From a virus, in the IMG/VR virus record IMGVR_UViG_3300037961_006532, positions 29,299-75,766 of that record: a stretch of 46,468 bases of DNA, one strand, 5' to 3'. This document shows, one piece after another, positions 15,279 through 25,100 of the stretch. The notes under the pieces were generated by a model, which was given only the letters and a program-made list of their open reading frames with translations, did no database searches and was not told where the DNA came from. How positions within the stretch are numbered: the first letter of the stretch is position 1; each line of letters opens with the position of its first letter. The translations under genes and the position numbers were made by a program.

Positions 15279-16951
15279 GGTTTATATCCTTGCTGTATTA
15301 AATCGTCCATCTCAGATTCAACTTTATTAGCATTACCTATAATTGAAGGTAATACATTTCCAAAATTCTCCTTTTCATTAGAATACATTGATGTTGGATT
15401 CATAAAGTATTTAATCCCATAATCGAATTGCGCTAATTCTAAAGGTCTATTATTAGTATCATATCTTGTTACTTCAAAATACTGACTTACCAATTCATCT
15501 ATCAATATAATAAAGTTCCACATCATAGCTGCAACTCTATCATCGTGAAATCCTCTTTTAGCTCCCCATGTACCATTTGGATACTTAATAAAGTTCTTTA
15601 ATTCTTTTACTAAATGTATATCATTTATCTGCACCGCATTTATATCATTAATCCAATATCTCATATTAGTTATACCTTTATACTTTGTATTGGTATGTGA
15701 TACTATACCGAGCTGTTGATTTTTTCTACTAGCAGTAGAAGCACCCCACGATACTATATTTTCATATTGATGGTTGTTTTTTAATCCATCTACTACTTGA
15801 GCACCTGAATTATTTCTTTCTATACAAACTAAAGGATTACCCCAGTGTTGTAATATTTCAAATACCTTTTCAGTAAAATTATAAGGAGATATTTCATTAT
15901 TATGGTAACAAGCAACTTGATTGATATTAGTCATATCAGTATAATCAAATATCTGAATTACTGATGCATCTTTACCTAAACCTTCAGCTGTATCTACGCT
16001 TGCTATATATATACGGTCATGGGTTGGTTCATCCCATAGCAGATATTTACCTTCATCGAATATAAATTTAGGCTCTGATACTTGCATTTTTAACCTATCA
16101 AATAAATCATCATCTATAGTACTTTCACCAGACGTTAAAAACACACAATTAAACTCTTGTTCGAAAGCATCTCTACTGCCTATTGATTTGATAGTATCAT
16201 ATTTCCATTTTTCATTTCTACCTGGAATTTCATTCCATAAAATTTTATCACAAGCCCAATTTGACTCACCAGCTTCAGCTCCGGTATATAACTTATGAAA
16301 CAGGTTATCTGTACCATTAGCAGTAGATGCAATGAATATTTTAGATTTTTTAGAAGATGAAATAATCGGATATACTGATTTCCAAAAATCTTCAACTAAA
16401 TGAGGTTCAATAAACGCAAGCTCGTCTAGTATTAATATATTAACTGATTGTCCTCTTGCAGCGGTACCTGTAGTAGTCGATATACCTATCTTTGTACCGT
16501 TAGCAAATGTTACAGATGTCTTACCATACTCTTTTACCCCTGGTTTCAACCAATTAGGTAATTCTTCATATGCAAGTCTTACCCTATTCATAATTTCAAT
16601 AGCAGTACCTTCTTTATTAGCTACTATTAATATACGTTGATCATTATTAAAGCATGCATTCCATAAAGCATAAATTGTCATCATAGTCGTTTTACCTATC
16701 TGTCTTGATGCTAGCAGTACAAAGAATCTATGATCTCTCATTTTTCTAAGTACTCGTTTTTGACAATAATGAAGTTTAATTTTTTGCTTACCTTCATCCA
16801 ATGATACAATATGAAAATAATTTTCTGCGAAATGCAATATGTTTTTTGTACTTTTTTGTATCTCCTTCACCATCTTGGGAGTGTACTCAAATTCAGCCCC
16901 GACCGTAGGTAGATTAGGGTTATTCATATAATTTTGTTTATTTTTGGTCAT
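15266..16951 (-). CDS. 17: terminase large subunit (T4 gp17-like)
   Basis: A 561-residue packaging motor protein. ATPase motifs are Walker A SRQIGKTT (82-89), Walker B LILDE (173-177) and the coupling STANGT (209-214). The RNase H-fold nuclease is marked by SVDTAEG (Asp 320), CIERN (Glu 378) and FHDDR (Asp 470 and 471). It cuts concatemeric DNA and pumps it into the prohead. T4 gp17 has 610 residues. An in-frame ATG eight codons on is an alternative start. The late-type box lies 11 nt upstream and shares bases with the divergent promoter of the prohead-core-like gene. No small subunit (gp16) is visible. Confidence 0.96.
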   Translation of the reverse strand: MTKNKQNYMNNPNLPTVGAEFEYTPKMVKEIQKSTKNILHFAENYFHIVSLDEGKQKIKLHYCQKRVLRKMRDHRFFVLLASRQIGKTTMMTIYALWNACFNNDQRILIVANKEGTAIEIMNRVRLAYEELPNWLKPGVKEYGKTSVTFANGTKIGISTTTGTAARGQSVNILILDELAFIEPHLVEDFWKSVYPIISSSKKSKIFIASTANGTDNLFHKLYTGAEAGESNWACDKILWNEIPGRNEKWKYDTIKSIGSRDAFEQEFNCVFLTSGESTIDDDLFDRLKMQVSEPKFIFDEGKYLLWDEPTHDRIYIASVDTAEGLGKDASVIQIFDYTDMTNINQVACYHNNEISPYNFTEKVFEILQHWGNPLVCIERNNSGAQVVDGLKNNHQYENIVSWGASTASRKNQQLGIVSHTNTKYKGITNMRYWINDINAVQINDIHLVKELKNFIKYPNGTWGAKRGFHDDRVAAMMWNFIILIDELVSQYFEVTRYDTNNRPLELAQFDYGIKYFMNPTSMYSNEKENFGNVLPSIIGNANKVESEMDDLIQQGYKPWQP

Positions 16952-16956
16952 AATGC

Positions 16957-16970
16957 TATAAATATTTACA
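16957..16970. promoter_or_regulatory. overlapping divergent late promoters TATAAATATTTACA
   Basis: The 18-bp space between the two start codons reads TATAAATA on the plus strand (16957-16964, 5 nt before the ATG at 16970) and TGTAAATA on the minus strand (16970-16963, 11 nt before the ATG at 16951). The two boxes share the TA at 16963-16964 and lie back to back around a palindromic TAAATATTTA core. Confidence 0.7.
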
Positions 16971-17836
16971 TGACACGTGTAAATACTCTAACCGAAATTT
17001 GGAATACATATAATGAAAATGTTATTTCTGAAAAAGCCCCTGCTATGAAAGCAGCTAAATTTGGCACTAAACCAGGAAAAGGTCCAAAAAATTTAAATGA
17101 TAAAAATGCTGGTGCATTTGCTAATGATGATACATCAGGGCCTGGCAATGCAGTTGGTGTAATGGAAGAGCCTTATACAGTAGATGATCCACAAAAAGAA
17201 GGTGGAAAAGAAAAGAAATCAGTAAAAGTTGAACAATTGAATAAAAAAGTTGGAAAAAAGGTCAAGGAGTCTATAAATAATTACATGAAGTCAACATTTG
17301 ATAAATTATTTGAAAACGTAATGAGTGATGAAGAGCAAGGTGAGCTTGAAGCACTCGGAGTAGACACTGAAGAAGTTTCTGAAGAGTCTGGGGATACAAT
17401 CACAGTCACGTTAGATAAAGACATGGCTAAGCAACTTTGCGACCTATTGAAAGATGCAATGGGAGAAGAAGACGACGACGCTGCTGAAGATTATGAAGAG
17501 ATGGAAGAAGTCGATTCAGAATATGAAGAAGATGCTGAAGACGGTGAAGATCACGACGATAAGGAAGACGAAGAGGACGAAGAAGTAGCTCAAGAAGCAG
17601 TAGATGCTGAAGATCATGGGCATGCATTAGTGAATCAAAAAGATTCAGGCTTAACTTCTACTAAAAATAATAAAGTAGGTAGCTTAAAAACATCTAAGAA
17701 GAAAGCAGATGCTAAAGTTAAGAAGCAAGATGATGGCGGATCTGAATTAAGTGATGCAGGAGGACATTCTTTAACATCAACTAAAAATAATAAAGTTGGG
17801 AATTTAAAAGTTGGCGCTGATTTATTTGGTGACTAA
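16970..17836 (+). CDS. acidic prohead-core-like protein (gp67/gp68-like role)
   Basis: A 288-residue protein. The N-terminus has NTLTEIWNTYNE and a basic stretch. Residues about 165-220 are an extreme run of Asp and Glu. The C-terminus carries LTSTKNNKVG twice, 40 residues apart, in a Lys-rich setting, and ends in DLFGD. Acidic, degradable core proteins of this sort (T4 gp67) scaffold the prohead and are removed by the head protease; role here is inferred from composition and from its place next to terminase and neck genes. The ATG at 16970 is preferred because it follows TATAAATA by 5 nt. A strong terminator follows. Confidence 0.6.
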   Translation: MTRVNTLTEIWNTYNENVISEKAPAMKAAKFGTKPGKGPKNLNDKNAGAFANDDTSGPGNAVGVMEEPYTVDDPQKEGGKEKKSVKVEQLNKKVGKKVKESINNYMKSTFDKLFENVMSDEEQGELEALGVDTEEVSEESGDTITVTLDKDMAKQLCDLLKDAMGEEDDDAAEDYEEMEEVDSEYEEDAEDGEDHDDKEDEEDEEVAQEAVDAEDHGHALVNQKDSGLTSTKNNKVGSLKTSKKKADAKVKKQDDGGSELSDAGGHSLTSTKNNKVGNLKVGADLFGD

Positions 17837-17870
17837 GATTTAAATTAGACTTCAAACAACTAAATTTAAG

Positions 17871-17896
17871 AGCTGGCTTTATGCCAGCTTTTTTTT
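17871..17896 (+). terminator. rho-independent terminator
   Basis: AGCTGGC (17871-17877), loop TTTAT, GCCAGCT (17883-17889), then a run of eight T to 17896. It ends the prohead-core-like gene just before the next late promoter. Confidence 0.9.
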
Positions 17897-17897
17897 G

Positions 17898-17905
17898 CTT
17901 AAATA
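17898..17905 (+). promoter_or_regulatory. late-type box CTTAAATA, 5-nt spacing, decides a GTG start
   Basis: CTTAAATA followed by TTTTC and a GTG at 17911. The same 5-nt spacing as at many ATG starts supports GTG over an upstream ATG that lies inside the terminator hairpin. Confidence 0.6.
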
Positions 17906-17910
17906 TTTTC

Positions 17911-18219
17911 GTGGACAGTTTTTCTAAATTTTTTACTAATCATAGACATAGACGTGGGTTTACCGACCATGATAAGCATTATCAACGTAAACATCTTAAT
18001 TTAGTACCGGACTATGTTAAAGCAGATACTTCTAAGAACTCTAAAATAGAGTTGTTAAGAAAGAAAAACGGTAAACATGTATGTGGTACACCTGAATTAG
18101 AATATATACGTAAAGAATATAATGTCGTACCTTTTAAAGGTAAAGTTAAAAAATTAGGTAGTACTGGTATTAAACTTTATTTTGACCCTCAACTTGGAAA
18201 GTTTGTGATTGAACGATGA
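17911..18219 (+). CDS. unknown basic head/neck-region protein, 102 aa
   Basis: A 102-residue protein rich in Lys, Arg and His (DSFSKFFTNHRHRRGFTDHD near the start, KLGSTGIKLYFDPQLGKFV near the end). No family is recognised. It begins with GTG directly after a late-type box and overlaps the neck gene by 4 nt (ATGA), so the two are likely translated together. Position suggests a head completion or neck role, but this is inference. Confidence 0.65.
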   Translation: MDSFSKFFTNHRHRRGFTDHDKHYQRKHLNLVPDYVKADTSKNSKIELLRKKNGKHVCGTPELEYIRKEYNVVPFKGKVKKLGSTGIKLYFDPQLGKFVIER

Positions 18220-19022
18220 GCTCTGGAGATTATACATGCGATTTTCCTGGAATAGTACAGAGTGATGATACTTGTTTCAGATTTACTGATAAGAGTAATG
18301 AAAATTCTGCTAATGAAAGATTATTATTTTCAAATTGGTGGAGAGAGCAAATAAACTTATATGGGGTAAAAGTAAGTTATTTCGTTAATAGATTTAATAC
18401 ATTAAGTGGTGATAACTTATATGGTGAAGATCCTAATAGATCTTATGCAGACCCAGTTGATATTGTGATAGCAGTTACTTTAAATGAAGATGCTATAACT
18501 TTAAGTAGATTCGGTTTTGATAGTGATGATGCTATTACTGGTTATATACATATAAGTTCATTTGAAAGTACGTTTGAAAATTTATCATCTTTTGATTTAT
18601 CAGCTTCTAATATTCATAATTATCCTGTCGAACCTAAAGCAGGTGATGTGTTTCAATTATCAGAATACGGGGATGATAGACCAGCAAATAGACAACCAAA
18701 ATACTTTGAAGTTACAGAAAAGTTAGACCAAGACATTGCTGAAATGAATCAGTTAGGTGGTCATTATGTATTTAAAATAAAAGCTAAGAGATTAGATTAT
18801 AGCTTTGAACCTAATGTACCGTTTAATAACTTAACAAGTAATATATCAGGCAATGCTCAAGTATTTGAAGGGGCGTTTGCAGGTAGAGAAACTGGAGGGG
18901 TAAATGAATCTTCTCAACCAAAACAATCAGAATATGATGCTTATGATATTAATAACATAAGTCAGAATGATGTTTTTGATATGGATAATAATAACGATGA
19001 TGTGTATGGAGATTACTATTAA
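18216..19022 (+). CDS. 14: neck protein, gp14-like
   Basis: A 268-residue protein. The pattern INLYGVKVSYFVNRF, LYGEDPNRSYADPVDIVIAV and FSRFG-like, then PKAGDVFQLSEYGDD and a KYFEVTEKL strand, follows T4-type gp14 (head-closure protein: YG..YY, IFGEDP, FG, EGDLVYFP, FEI). It would join the head to the tail. The C-terminus is a long acidic, Asn-rich tail ending DDVYGDYY. T4 gp14 is 256 residues. It precedes gp25. The family match is moderate. Confidence 0.68.
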   Translation: MSSGDYTCDFPGIVQSDDTCFRFTDKSNENSANERLLFSNWWREQINLYGVKVSYFVNRFNTLSGDNLYGEDPNRSYADPVDIVIAVTLNEDAITLSRFGFDSDDAITGYIHISSFESTFENLSSFDLSASNIHNYPVEPKAGDVFQLSEYGDDRPANRQPKYFEVTEKLDQDIAEMNQLGGHYVFKIKAKRLDYSFEPNVPFNNLTSNISGNAQVFEGAFAGRETGGVNESSQPKQSEYDAYDINNISQNDVFDMDNNNDDVYGDYY

Positions 19023-19025
19023 ATA
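19018..19025 (+). promoter_or_regulatory. late-type box ATTAAATA, 5-nt spacing
   Basis: ATTAAATA overlapping the stop of the neck gene, then ATATT and the ATG at 19031. Confidence 0.6.
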
Positions 19026-19030
19026 ATATT

Positions 19031-19504
19031 ATGCCTATAAAAATTGACATTTTAGAAACTAAAGAAGAATTACAAGATAATATTATCTATAATGATATTA
19101 ACCTTAATATGAAAGTAGGTAAAGTAGTAAGAAATCAATTAGGTGATAATACTAGTAATAAAGATCTTGAAACTGACGTTAACTTCAATGCTATTAAAAA
19201 TTCATTAATAAATTTATTTACTACTTCTCCAGGACAAAAAATTCTTAACCCTGAATTTGGTGTCAGTTTTGGAGATTTATTATTTTTACCTGTATCAAAA
19301 TTAAGAGGTCAAATTATTGGAGATGCAATAGTAGAAGGTATACAACGTAATGAAAATAGAATAACTATTATATCATTAGATATTTTAGCAGACCCTGAAC
19401 AACAACAATATGACGTCACGTTAAATTTTTCAATACCTGATTTTGGAGATAACCCTCTTCAATTAAAAGGTGCTTTAAGTAAAACCGGCTTCTATACTTT
19501 TTAA
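19031..19504 (+). CDS. 25: baseplate wedge protein gp25-like (GPW/gp25 family)
   Basis: A 157-residue protein. FTTSPGQKILNPEFGVSFGD followed by LLFLP, GDAIVEGIQRNENRITI and a C-terminal beta pair is the diagnostic pattern of the GPW/gp25 wedge family. gp25 holds the first sheath ring on the baseplate. T4 gp25 is 132 residues. It is directly before gp6, as expected for wedge genes. The N-terminal 35 residues are an extra acidic extension. Confidence 0.92.
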   Translation: MPIKIDILETKEELQDNIIYNDINLNMKVGKVVRNQLGDNTSNKDLETDVNFNAIKNSLINLFTTSPGQKILNPEFGVSFGDLLFLPVSKLRGQIIGDAIVEGIQRNENRITIISLDILADPEQQQYDVTLNFSIPDFGDNPLQLKGALSKTGFYTF

Positions 19505-19511
19505 TTAAATA
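19504..19511 (+). promoter_or_regulatory. late-type box ATTAAATA, 5-nt spacing
   Basis: ATTAAATA overlapping the end of the gp25 gene, then TTTTA and the ATG at 19517. Confidence 0.6.
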
Positions 19512-19516
19512 TTTTA

Positions 19517-21331
19517 ATGGCGACGAACAACTATACAGATTTCAGACTTACCCAAGATAGTTACGCTGCATTTGATGCGTTATCTATAAAAGAACTTATT
19601 CAAAATAGATTAGAAGACGCTGGGGTATATACAGGTCAATCTTTTGAAGGTAGTAATATGTCGTCCATTGTCGATGTTATTGCCTATTCATATCATTTAT
19701 TATTGTTTTATTTAAATCAAACTTCATCTGAAACAATGTTTACTGATACTAACATATATGAAAATATGAATAGAATAGTAAAACTTATTGATTATAAACC
19801 TAAAGGTTACCAAACTTCATTACTATCTTATAGTGCCACGGCGACTGAAAACTTACCGATTAATACATATACCATTCCTAGATATAGTTATTTAAATGCT
19901 AATGGTGTAGTATATTCATTCATAAATGATGCTACTTTTATTAAATCAAAAGCTGAAGCCGAAACTTTAATTGATTTTTCTGAAGAGAATTTATTAAGAG
20001 AAGGTATATATAAAGAATACCCAATACAAAATGCGTTAGGGGAAGATTTCGAAGTTGTAACATTAGCGTTAAAAGATCCAGTAACTAGTGAACCATTAAA
20101 TATAGATTTAGATTCAATAGACGTCTTTGTTAGAAATGTAGATACAAGCGCTATTGAAAAATATGAATTAACAAATAATATATTTTTAGAATCACCTGGT
20201 GTAAAAAAATATGAAAAACGTTTAAACGAAAATGAATTATATGAACTTAAGTTTGGTAATGGTGTATTTGGTAATAAATTAAACCCTAATGATTCAATTA
20301 TAATTTATTATATTGAAAGTTCTGGAAGACCTGGTAAAGTTTCAGCTAAAGCATTAGATGGTGAAAAATTAAATCTATACAACACTCCTCAGTTTACTTT
20401 AATAAAAAGCTTTATATACGGGCCTAATTTTAATTTAATAACTCCATCAGAAACTCAATTTATTAACTTTACTAACGAAATAGATTCTACTAACCCAATT
20501 GAAAGTGAAGATGTTGATAGTATTAGAGAAAATGCTGCTAAAAACTTTCAATTACAAAATAGATTAGTTACTAAACAAGATTTTTTAAATCATTTAAGAA
20601 TAAATTTTTCTTCGATACTTAAAAGTTTTTCAGTTGCTGATAATAATCAATATGTTAAAGAATATTTAAAATATTTTTATGATATAGGATTAAACAAACC
20701 TAATGATGATTCTAGATTGCTTTTTAATCAAGTTAATTTTTCTACTATAAATCAAGTTAACAACATTTATATGTTTTTAGTACCAGAATTTAGAAATGTA
20801 GATGAAAACAATAATTTATCTTTCTTAAATTCAGCTCAAAAAACAGCTATTATAAATTCAACAGAAGAAAAAAGATTATTTAATATGAATGTTGTTCCTA
20901 TGGATGCAGTTTACACAGCATTTACATTAGGTGTATTAGGAAATGATGATATAGTTAAAGAAGAGTATGAAAAATCTCAATTAGTAATTAAAAGAGATAT
21001 TTTAAGCAATTTAAGTGAAAATAATTTAAAAGAACAAGTTAATAATATTTTTATAAATTACTTTAACACTGCTGAAGTAGGTCAAATAATAAGTTTAGAT
21101 AGTTTAAAAAATAGCATTTTATCTTTAAATGGGGTAAAGGGTATTGCTACAAGAAGAACAGTAGGTGAAGTAGATTATGAAGTTCCAAATATTAGTTTAT
21201 TAGCTTATAATCCTATTTACCCTGAAAATGATATTAAAGTTATAACTGAAGATTTACAACTACCGTTCTTTAAATTTCCTTACTTACAAGATAAGAGTAT
21301 TTTACAAAACATAGTAGTTGAAAATGTCTAA
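19517..21331 (+). CDS. 6: baseplate wedge protein gp6-like (baseplate J family)
   Basis: A 604-residue protein. The N-terminal NMSSIVDVIAYSYHLLLFYL followed by LNQTSSE and NRIVKLIDYKPKGYQTSLL is the typical opening of T4 gp6 and its marine relatives. The middle has LYELKFGNGVFGNKL, the baseplate J-like strand set. The C-terminal half is helical (VKGIATRR near 560). gp6 forms the inner ring of wedges. T4 gp6 is 660 residues. It is followed with an 8-nt overlap by the PKD-domain gene. Confidence 0.9.
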   Translation: MATNNYTDFRLTQDSYAAFDALSIKELIQNRLEDAGVYTGQSFEGSNMSSIVDVIAYSYHLLLFYLNQTSSETMFTDTNIYENMNRIVKLIDYKPKGYQTSLLSYSATATENLPINTYTIPRYSYLNANGVVYSFINDATFIKSKAEAETLIDFSEENLLREGIYKEYPIQNALGEDFEVVTLALKDPVTSEPLNIDLDSIDVFVRNVDTSAIEKYELTNNIFLESPGVKKYEKRLNENELYELKFGNGVFGNKLNPNDSIIIYYIESSGRPGKVSAKALDGEKLNLYNTPQFTLIKSFIYGPNFNLITPSETQFINFTNEIDSTNPIESEDVDSIRENAAKNFQLQNRLVTKQDFLNHLRINFSSILKSFSVADNNQYVKEYLKYFYDIGLNKPNDDSRLLFNQVNFSTINQVNNIYMFLVPEFRNVDENNNLSFLNSAQKTAIINSTEEKRLFNMNVVPMDAVYTAFTLGVLGNDDIVKEEYEKSQLVIKRDILSNLSENNLKEQVNNIFINYFNTAEVGQIISLDSLKNSILSLNGVKGIATRRTVGEVDYEVPNISLLAYNPIYPENDIKVITEDLQLPFFKFPYLQDKSILQNIVVENV

Positions 21332-22127
21332 TAAAAATTACAGTTACGAAACAGAATATGCTCAAATGACGAGCATATATTGCCCTTTTGAAATAAAAAA
21401 TAGATTTGGGGATATAGTTATTAATCCTGATTATTTTGCAGGGTTTACTAATGAACCTAATTATTTATCTAGTATGTATACAGGATCATTTGGCGGGTTT
21501 ACTTTTATTCCTAAATTTTTAAGTGCTGAACAAAGTTTAAGTGATACTAGATTTTTTATTGATTACGGGGACGGTACTATAGTTTATAATACGTTATCAT
21601 CTTTTCACCAATATACTTTACCAGGAGATTATAATGTAACATTAGTGGTATATAATAGTGCAGGTGAAGCATTCAAATCAGACCAACAAACAACTTTAAG
21701 AATAAGAGAAGTAATACCCGATAAAATATTTTTAACATCATCTACTAATAATCAAAATGCCTCTGAAAGTACAATAAGATTTTTTATAACTAGATATAAT
21801 AGCGCTAATACATCTAGAGTATTATCAGCTAATAATTATAAAATCGATTTATCACTTAAAGGAAATCAATCAAGTTTAGTTTCAGAAAGTGATTATTTAA
21901 CTAATAAAAACTTTCAATATTCAGTTTCTAGTTTTTTCTTTAATGCACCTGATAGTAGTTTTAAAGTAATAGATGGAATTGAAACAAGTAGTGGTGATAT
22001 ATATGCTGAATATATTGATAAAGAAATAAAATTTAGTCATTCCCCTACTATTGAAAATACGTTTGTAGGAACATCAGGTCATGGAGAGTTTAGAGTTTAT
22101 GAGCCTACTACTACGAAAACAATTTAA
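21324..22127 (+). CDS. PKD-domain structural protein
   Basis: A 267-residue protein. About residues 75-125 form a clear PKD domain: FFIDYGDGTIVYNTLSSFH, then YTLPGDYNVTLVVYNSAG. PKD domains are Ig-like modules that bind sugars or proteins. The rest is beta-rich, without a known fold. The ATG at 21324 is used rather than a TTG six bases earlier. It lies between the gp6-like and the large gp7-position genes, so it is probably a baseplate decoration. No own promoter is seen. Confidence 0.75.
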   Translation: MSNKNYSYETEYAQMTSIYCPFEIKNRFGDIVINPDYFAGFTNEPNYLSSMYTGSFGGFTFIPKFLSAEQSLSDTRFFIDYGDGTIVYNTLSSFHQYTLPGDYNVTLVVYNSAGEAFKSDQQTTLRIREVIPDKIFLTSSTNNQNASESTIRFFITRYNSANTSRVLSANNYKIDLSLKGNQSSLVSESDYLTNKNFQYSVSSFFFNAPDSSFKVIDGIETSSGDIYAEYIDKEIKFSHSPTIENTFVGTSGHGEFRVYEPTTTKTI

Positions 22128-22130
22128 TCT

Positions 22131-22149
22131 AATAGGACATTAACCTATT
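22131..22149 (+). terminator. weak hairpin after PKD gene
   Basis: AATAGG (22131-22136) and CCTATT (22144-22149) are a 6-bp inverted repeat with a 7-nt loop. It is followed by GTTTAAAC, not a clean T run. It precedes the late-type box of the next gene, so it might be a weak terminator. Confidence 0.2.
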
Positions 22150-22167
22150 GTTTAAACGAATTCTAAA

Positions 22168-22175
22168 ATTAAATA
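22168..22175 (+). promoter_or_regulatory. late-type box ATTAAATA, 6-nt spacing
   Basis: ATTAAATA, then ATATTA and the ATG at 22182. Confidence 0.55.
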
Positions 22176-22181
22176 ATATTA

Positions 22182-25100
22182 ATGGCGTATGAACGTAAAA
22201 ATTTTAATGAATTAAGAGGTCTTAACTTTAACAGTAAAGACGACAAATTCTCTTATAAAAGTGATAAAATTATTACTAATCATGGATTCGAATATCAAAA
22301 GTATGATATGAATCTAAGTGCTAGGGACCTATTAACTAAAAATTATACTTCTAATATTTTAACAAGATTCGTAAACACTAATGAAATATTAAATTTTACT
22401 AAACTTAATATTAAAAATACGCTTAATACTAAACTTACTTTCGGTGCAACTCAAGCTATATCAGGGGAACAAGTCTTAACTACTGCTACTAATAAAAAAG
22501 ATACTGATAGCGTCTGCGTATTTGATATAGATTCTATTAATCAATTTGATAACGGGCAAAGTTTTTTAATTGATTTATTTGATAATGATTTATGTTCTAT
22601 ATCTTTTAATGATGGATTAGCAAGAAAGTATTTATTTAACTATGATGATAAAGACGTTATATTTAAATTTTTAGATAATAATGAATTATTAAATAGAAAT
22701 TTATCTGCAAAATATTTCTTTCAATATAATTATGATTCTAATAATAATATTTTAAAATTATATAATAATAATAAAATTTTAACTACTGGTGTTAGAGTTA
22801 TTTCTTCAACGTATAGAGCTTTCGATGAAGCATCTTCATCATTTGAAACTATAGTAACCACAAAAATTAAAGAAGCACCTGTACTTTCATCAATTAATTT
22901 TAAAACTTCAAGAAATGGTTTAATAAAAGTAGACCCTGCAGTATCATTAACTTTGCCTGAAAATTTAGATCAATATATTTATTATGATTTTGAAGATAAT
23001 TATAAAGTTAGCGATGATTCACTTTCAGGTATTAATTACAATATGATTAATTATTACCCGTATAGTAATATATTATTATCAGCTGTAGATTTAAGTGGTT
23101 CAAATAATAATTTTTATGTAGATTTAGATTTCTTTAATTTAAAAAATCATATATCAAATCATAATTTAATACATGGCGAAAACAAATTAGATGACCCATC
23201 TAAGCAACGTATATACTATTCATTTAGCAATAATAAAAATACCGAAGTAGCTAAAGAAAATTTATCATTAAACTACACGTTTTTTAATAAAGAGTATCAA
23301 ATATTACCTAACAGGATGAATAAGCTAATAATGCCTGATGATATAACTCCTTACAAAAAAATTAATATTAATGATACTACATTAGCTAAAAACGGAGCAT
23401 TTGCAGCTGAATCACCTTATTTTAGTGATAAAGTATTTAAATTAACTGATAAAAATAGAAATAATTTGCAAGATGAATTTACTGAGGTAGAAGATAATTT
23501 AGTTGCTAATCAAGAAGAAAGTTTTATATTACTTCAAAACGATGATATTTTAGGTTTTCAAAATATAAATGAATTACAAAAAAATGATATATTCGGAACT
23601 TATTTATGTACTTGGTTAAAAAGTAATGGTAATGATGAAGGCACATGGTTCGATAGATATTATTTACCTGAAGATAAAAGTTATGTAATATCATTAACCG
23701 GTACTAATTCATCTAATAGTTTTGATACAGTTGCTCAAGCTAAAAAATATTTTGAAAGCAACACGCCTGGCGTTTATTATGCAGATATAAAAAGTAACAT
23801 GACATTTGAACCTAATGCTGAATATTTATATCAAAGAATAGGTAAAGATTATATTAGCAATATGGTAGCTAATCAAAGCGGGTCATTAATTAAACAAAAT
23901 TTTGAAGTTGCATTAAGCGGAAAGCAAGTAGTTTCAACCGATACTATTAACTTCAACGATACAAAAGGCTTTGATAATTTTAAAATAATTGATTTAGATA
24001 GAAAGAATTTTCATATAAGTTTTGATTTATCTCTTGATAGTTTATCATCATTTAATTCATATAATGTTATAGGTAATCAATATAATGATGGGTTTTCATT
24101 AAGAAATAATTTTTATTATACTCCTTTTATTTTTATACCATTTAAGAATACTATATCTATTTTTAACAATGAATTTAATAAAGTTAATACTATTACATTA
24201 CCAGGAGTGTCTGATATATTAGATATTATTTACATTGAACAGAATAATGATATAGTAGTAATTTGTAGTAATAAAATAGTCAAAACAAACGTTTTGGGGG
24301 AAATAATAAGTGAAGTATCATTAGAAGAGAATGATAAATTTTATGCTGATAGTAATGGTCTTAAAGAAATATGCGCAGGTACAAGTGGAAGATATGCTTA
24401 TGGTGCGCAGAATTGTTTATTCTTTACTAATAACTATTATGGATCCAATTCTCAAGTTTTAAATTTAGATCTTAATAGTTTAACTATAACAGATTTAAAT
24501 ATTCCATTTAGAGAAACTTCTGCTTATAAAAGTGCTGTGACACACCCAGTTAGCGGAGTTGTACCATTAGATGGAAGAAGCCCAGTTTATGTAAATGATG
24601 AAACAGCTATAACTTTAGAAAATTCTCAACGATTTATATCTATTCAAAACATACCTGGAGAAGCTTTTGTAGGTACTGCATTACAAGGTACGTATGTATC
24701 AGGTATACCTGCTGGTACTTCATTTACAAAAGAGCAGTATGATCCTATTAATGCAGTTAGAGGTGATCCTACTTCACCTGCTGGTTATGATGAATTTTTT
24801 GTATTTAAAACTGAACGATCTAATAGAATTATATTTGACGTATTTCAGGGTGGAACTGAATTAGATCCTATTATTGATACTATTGATAGTGAGATGGATG
24901 CTATAGGAGGAATTGATAACAGAGTATATGCTATGGTATTTACTGATGGTGTAGGTAAGCTTGATGTAACTACTGATAAAAGATTTAAATTAAGTTCATT
25001 TCCAATCCAAACAGCTGCAATATCTGCAGTTGGTATTGACTTTATTCATGAAGATGGTGATTGGAAAGCATTATGCTTTTCGCAAGATATTACCGGTAAT

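Noticed and set aside
16180-16395. Second minus-strand frame inside the terminase gene
   Set aside because: It is out of frame within a strongly conserved gene and shows no family features.
16934-16969. Upstream ATG for the prohead-core-like gene
   Set aside because: It would overlap the divergent terminase gene and its promoter; the ATG at 16970 follows TATAAATA by 5 nt.
17881-17910. Upstream ATG for the gene ending at 18219
   Set aside because: The ATG lies inside the terminator hairpin; a GTG at 17911 follows a late-type box at the usual 5 nt.
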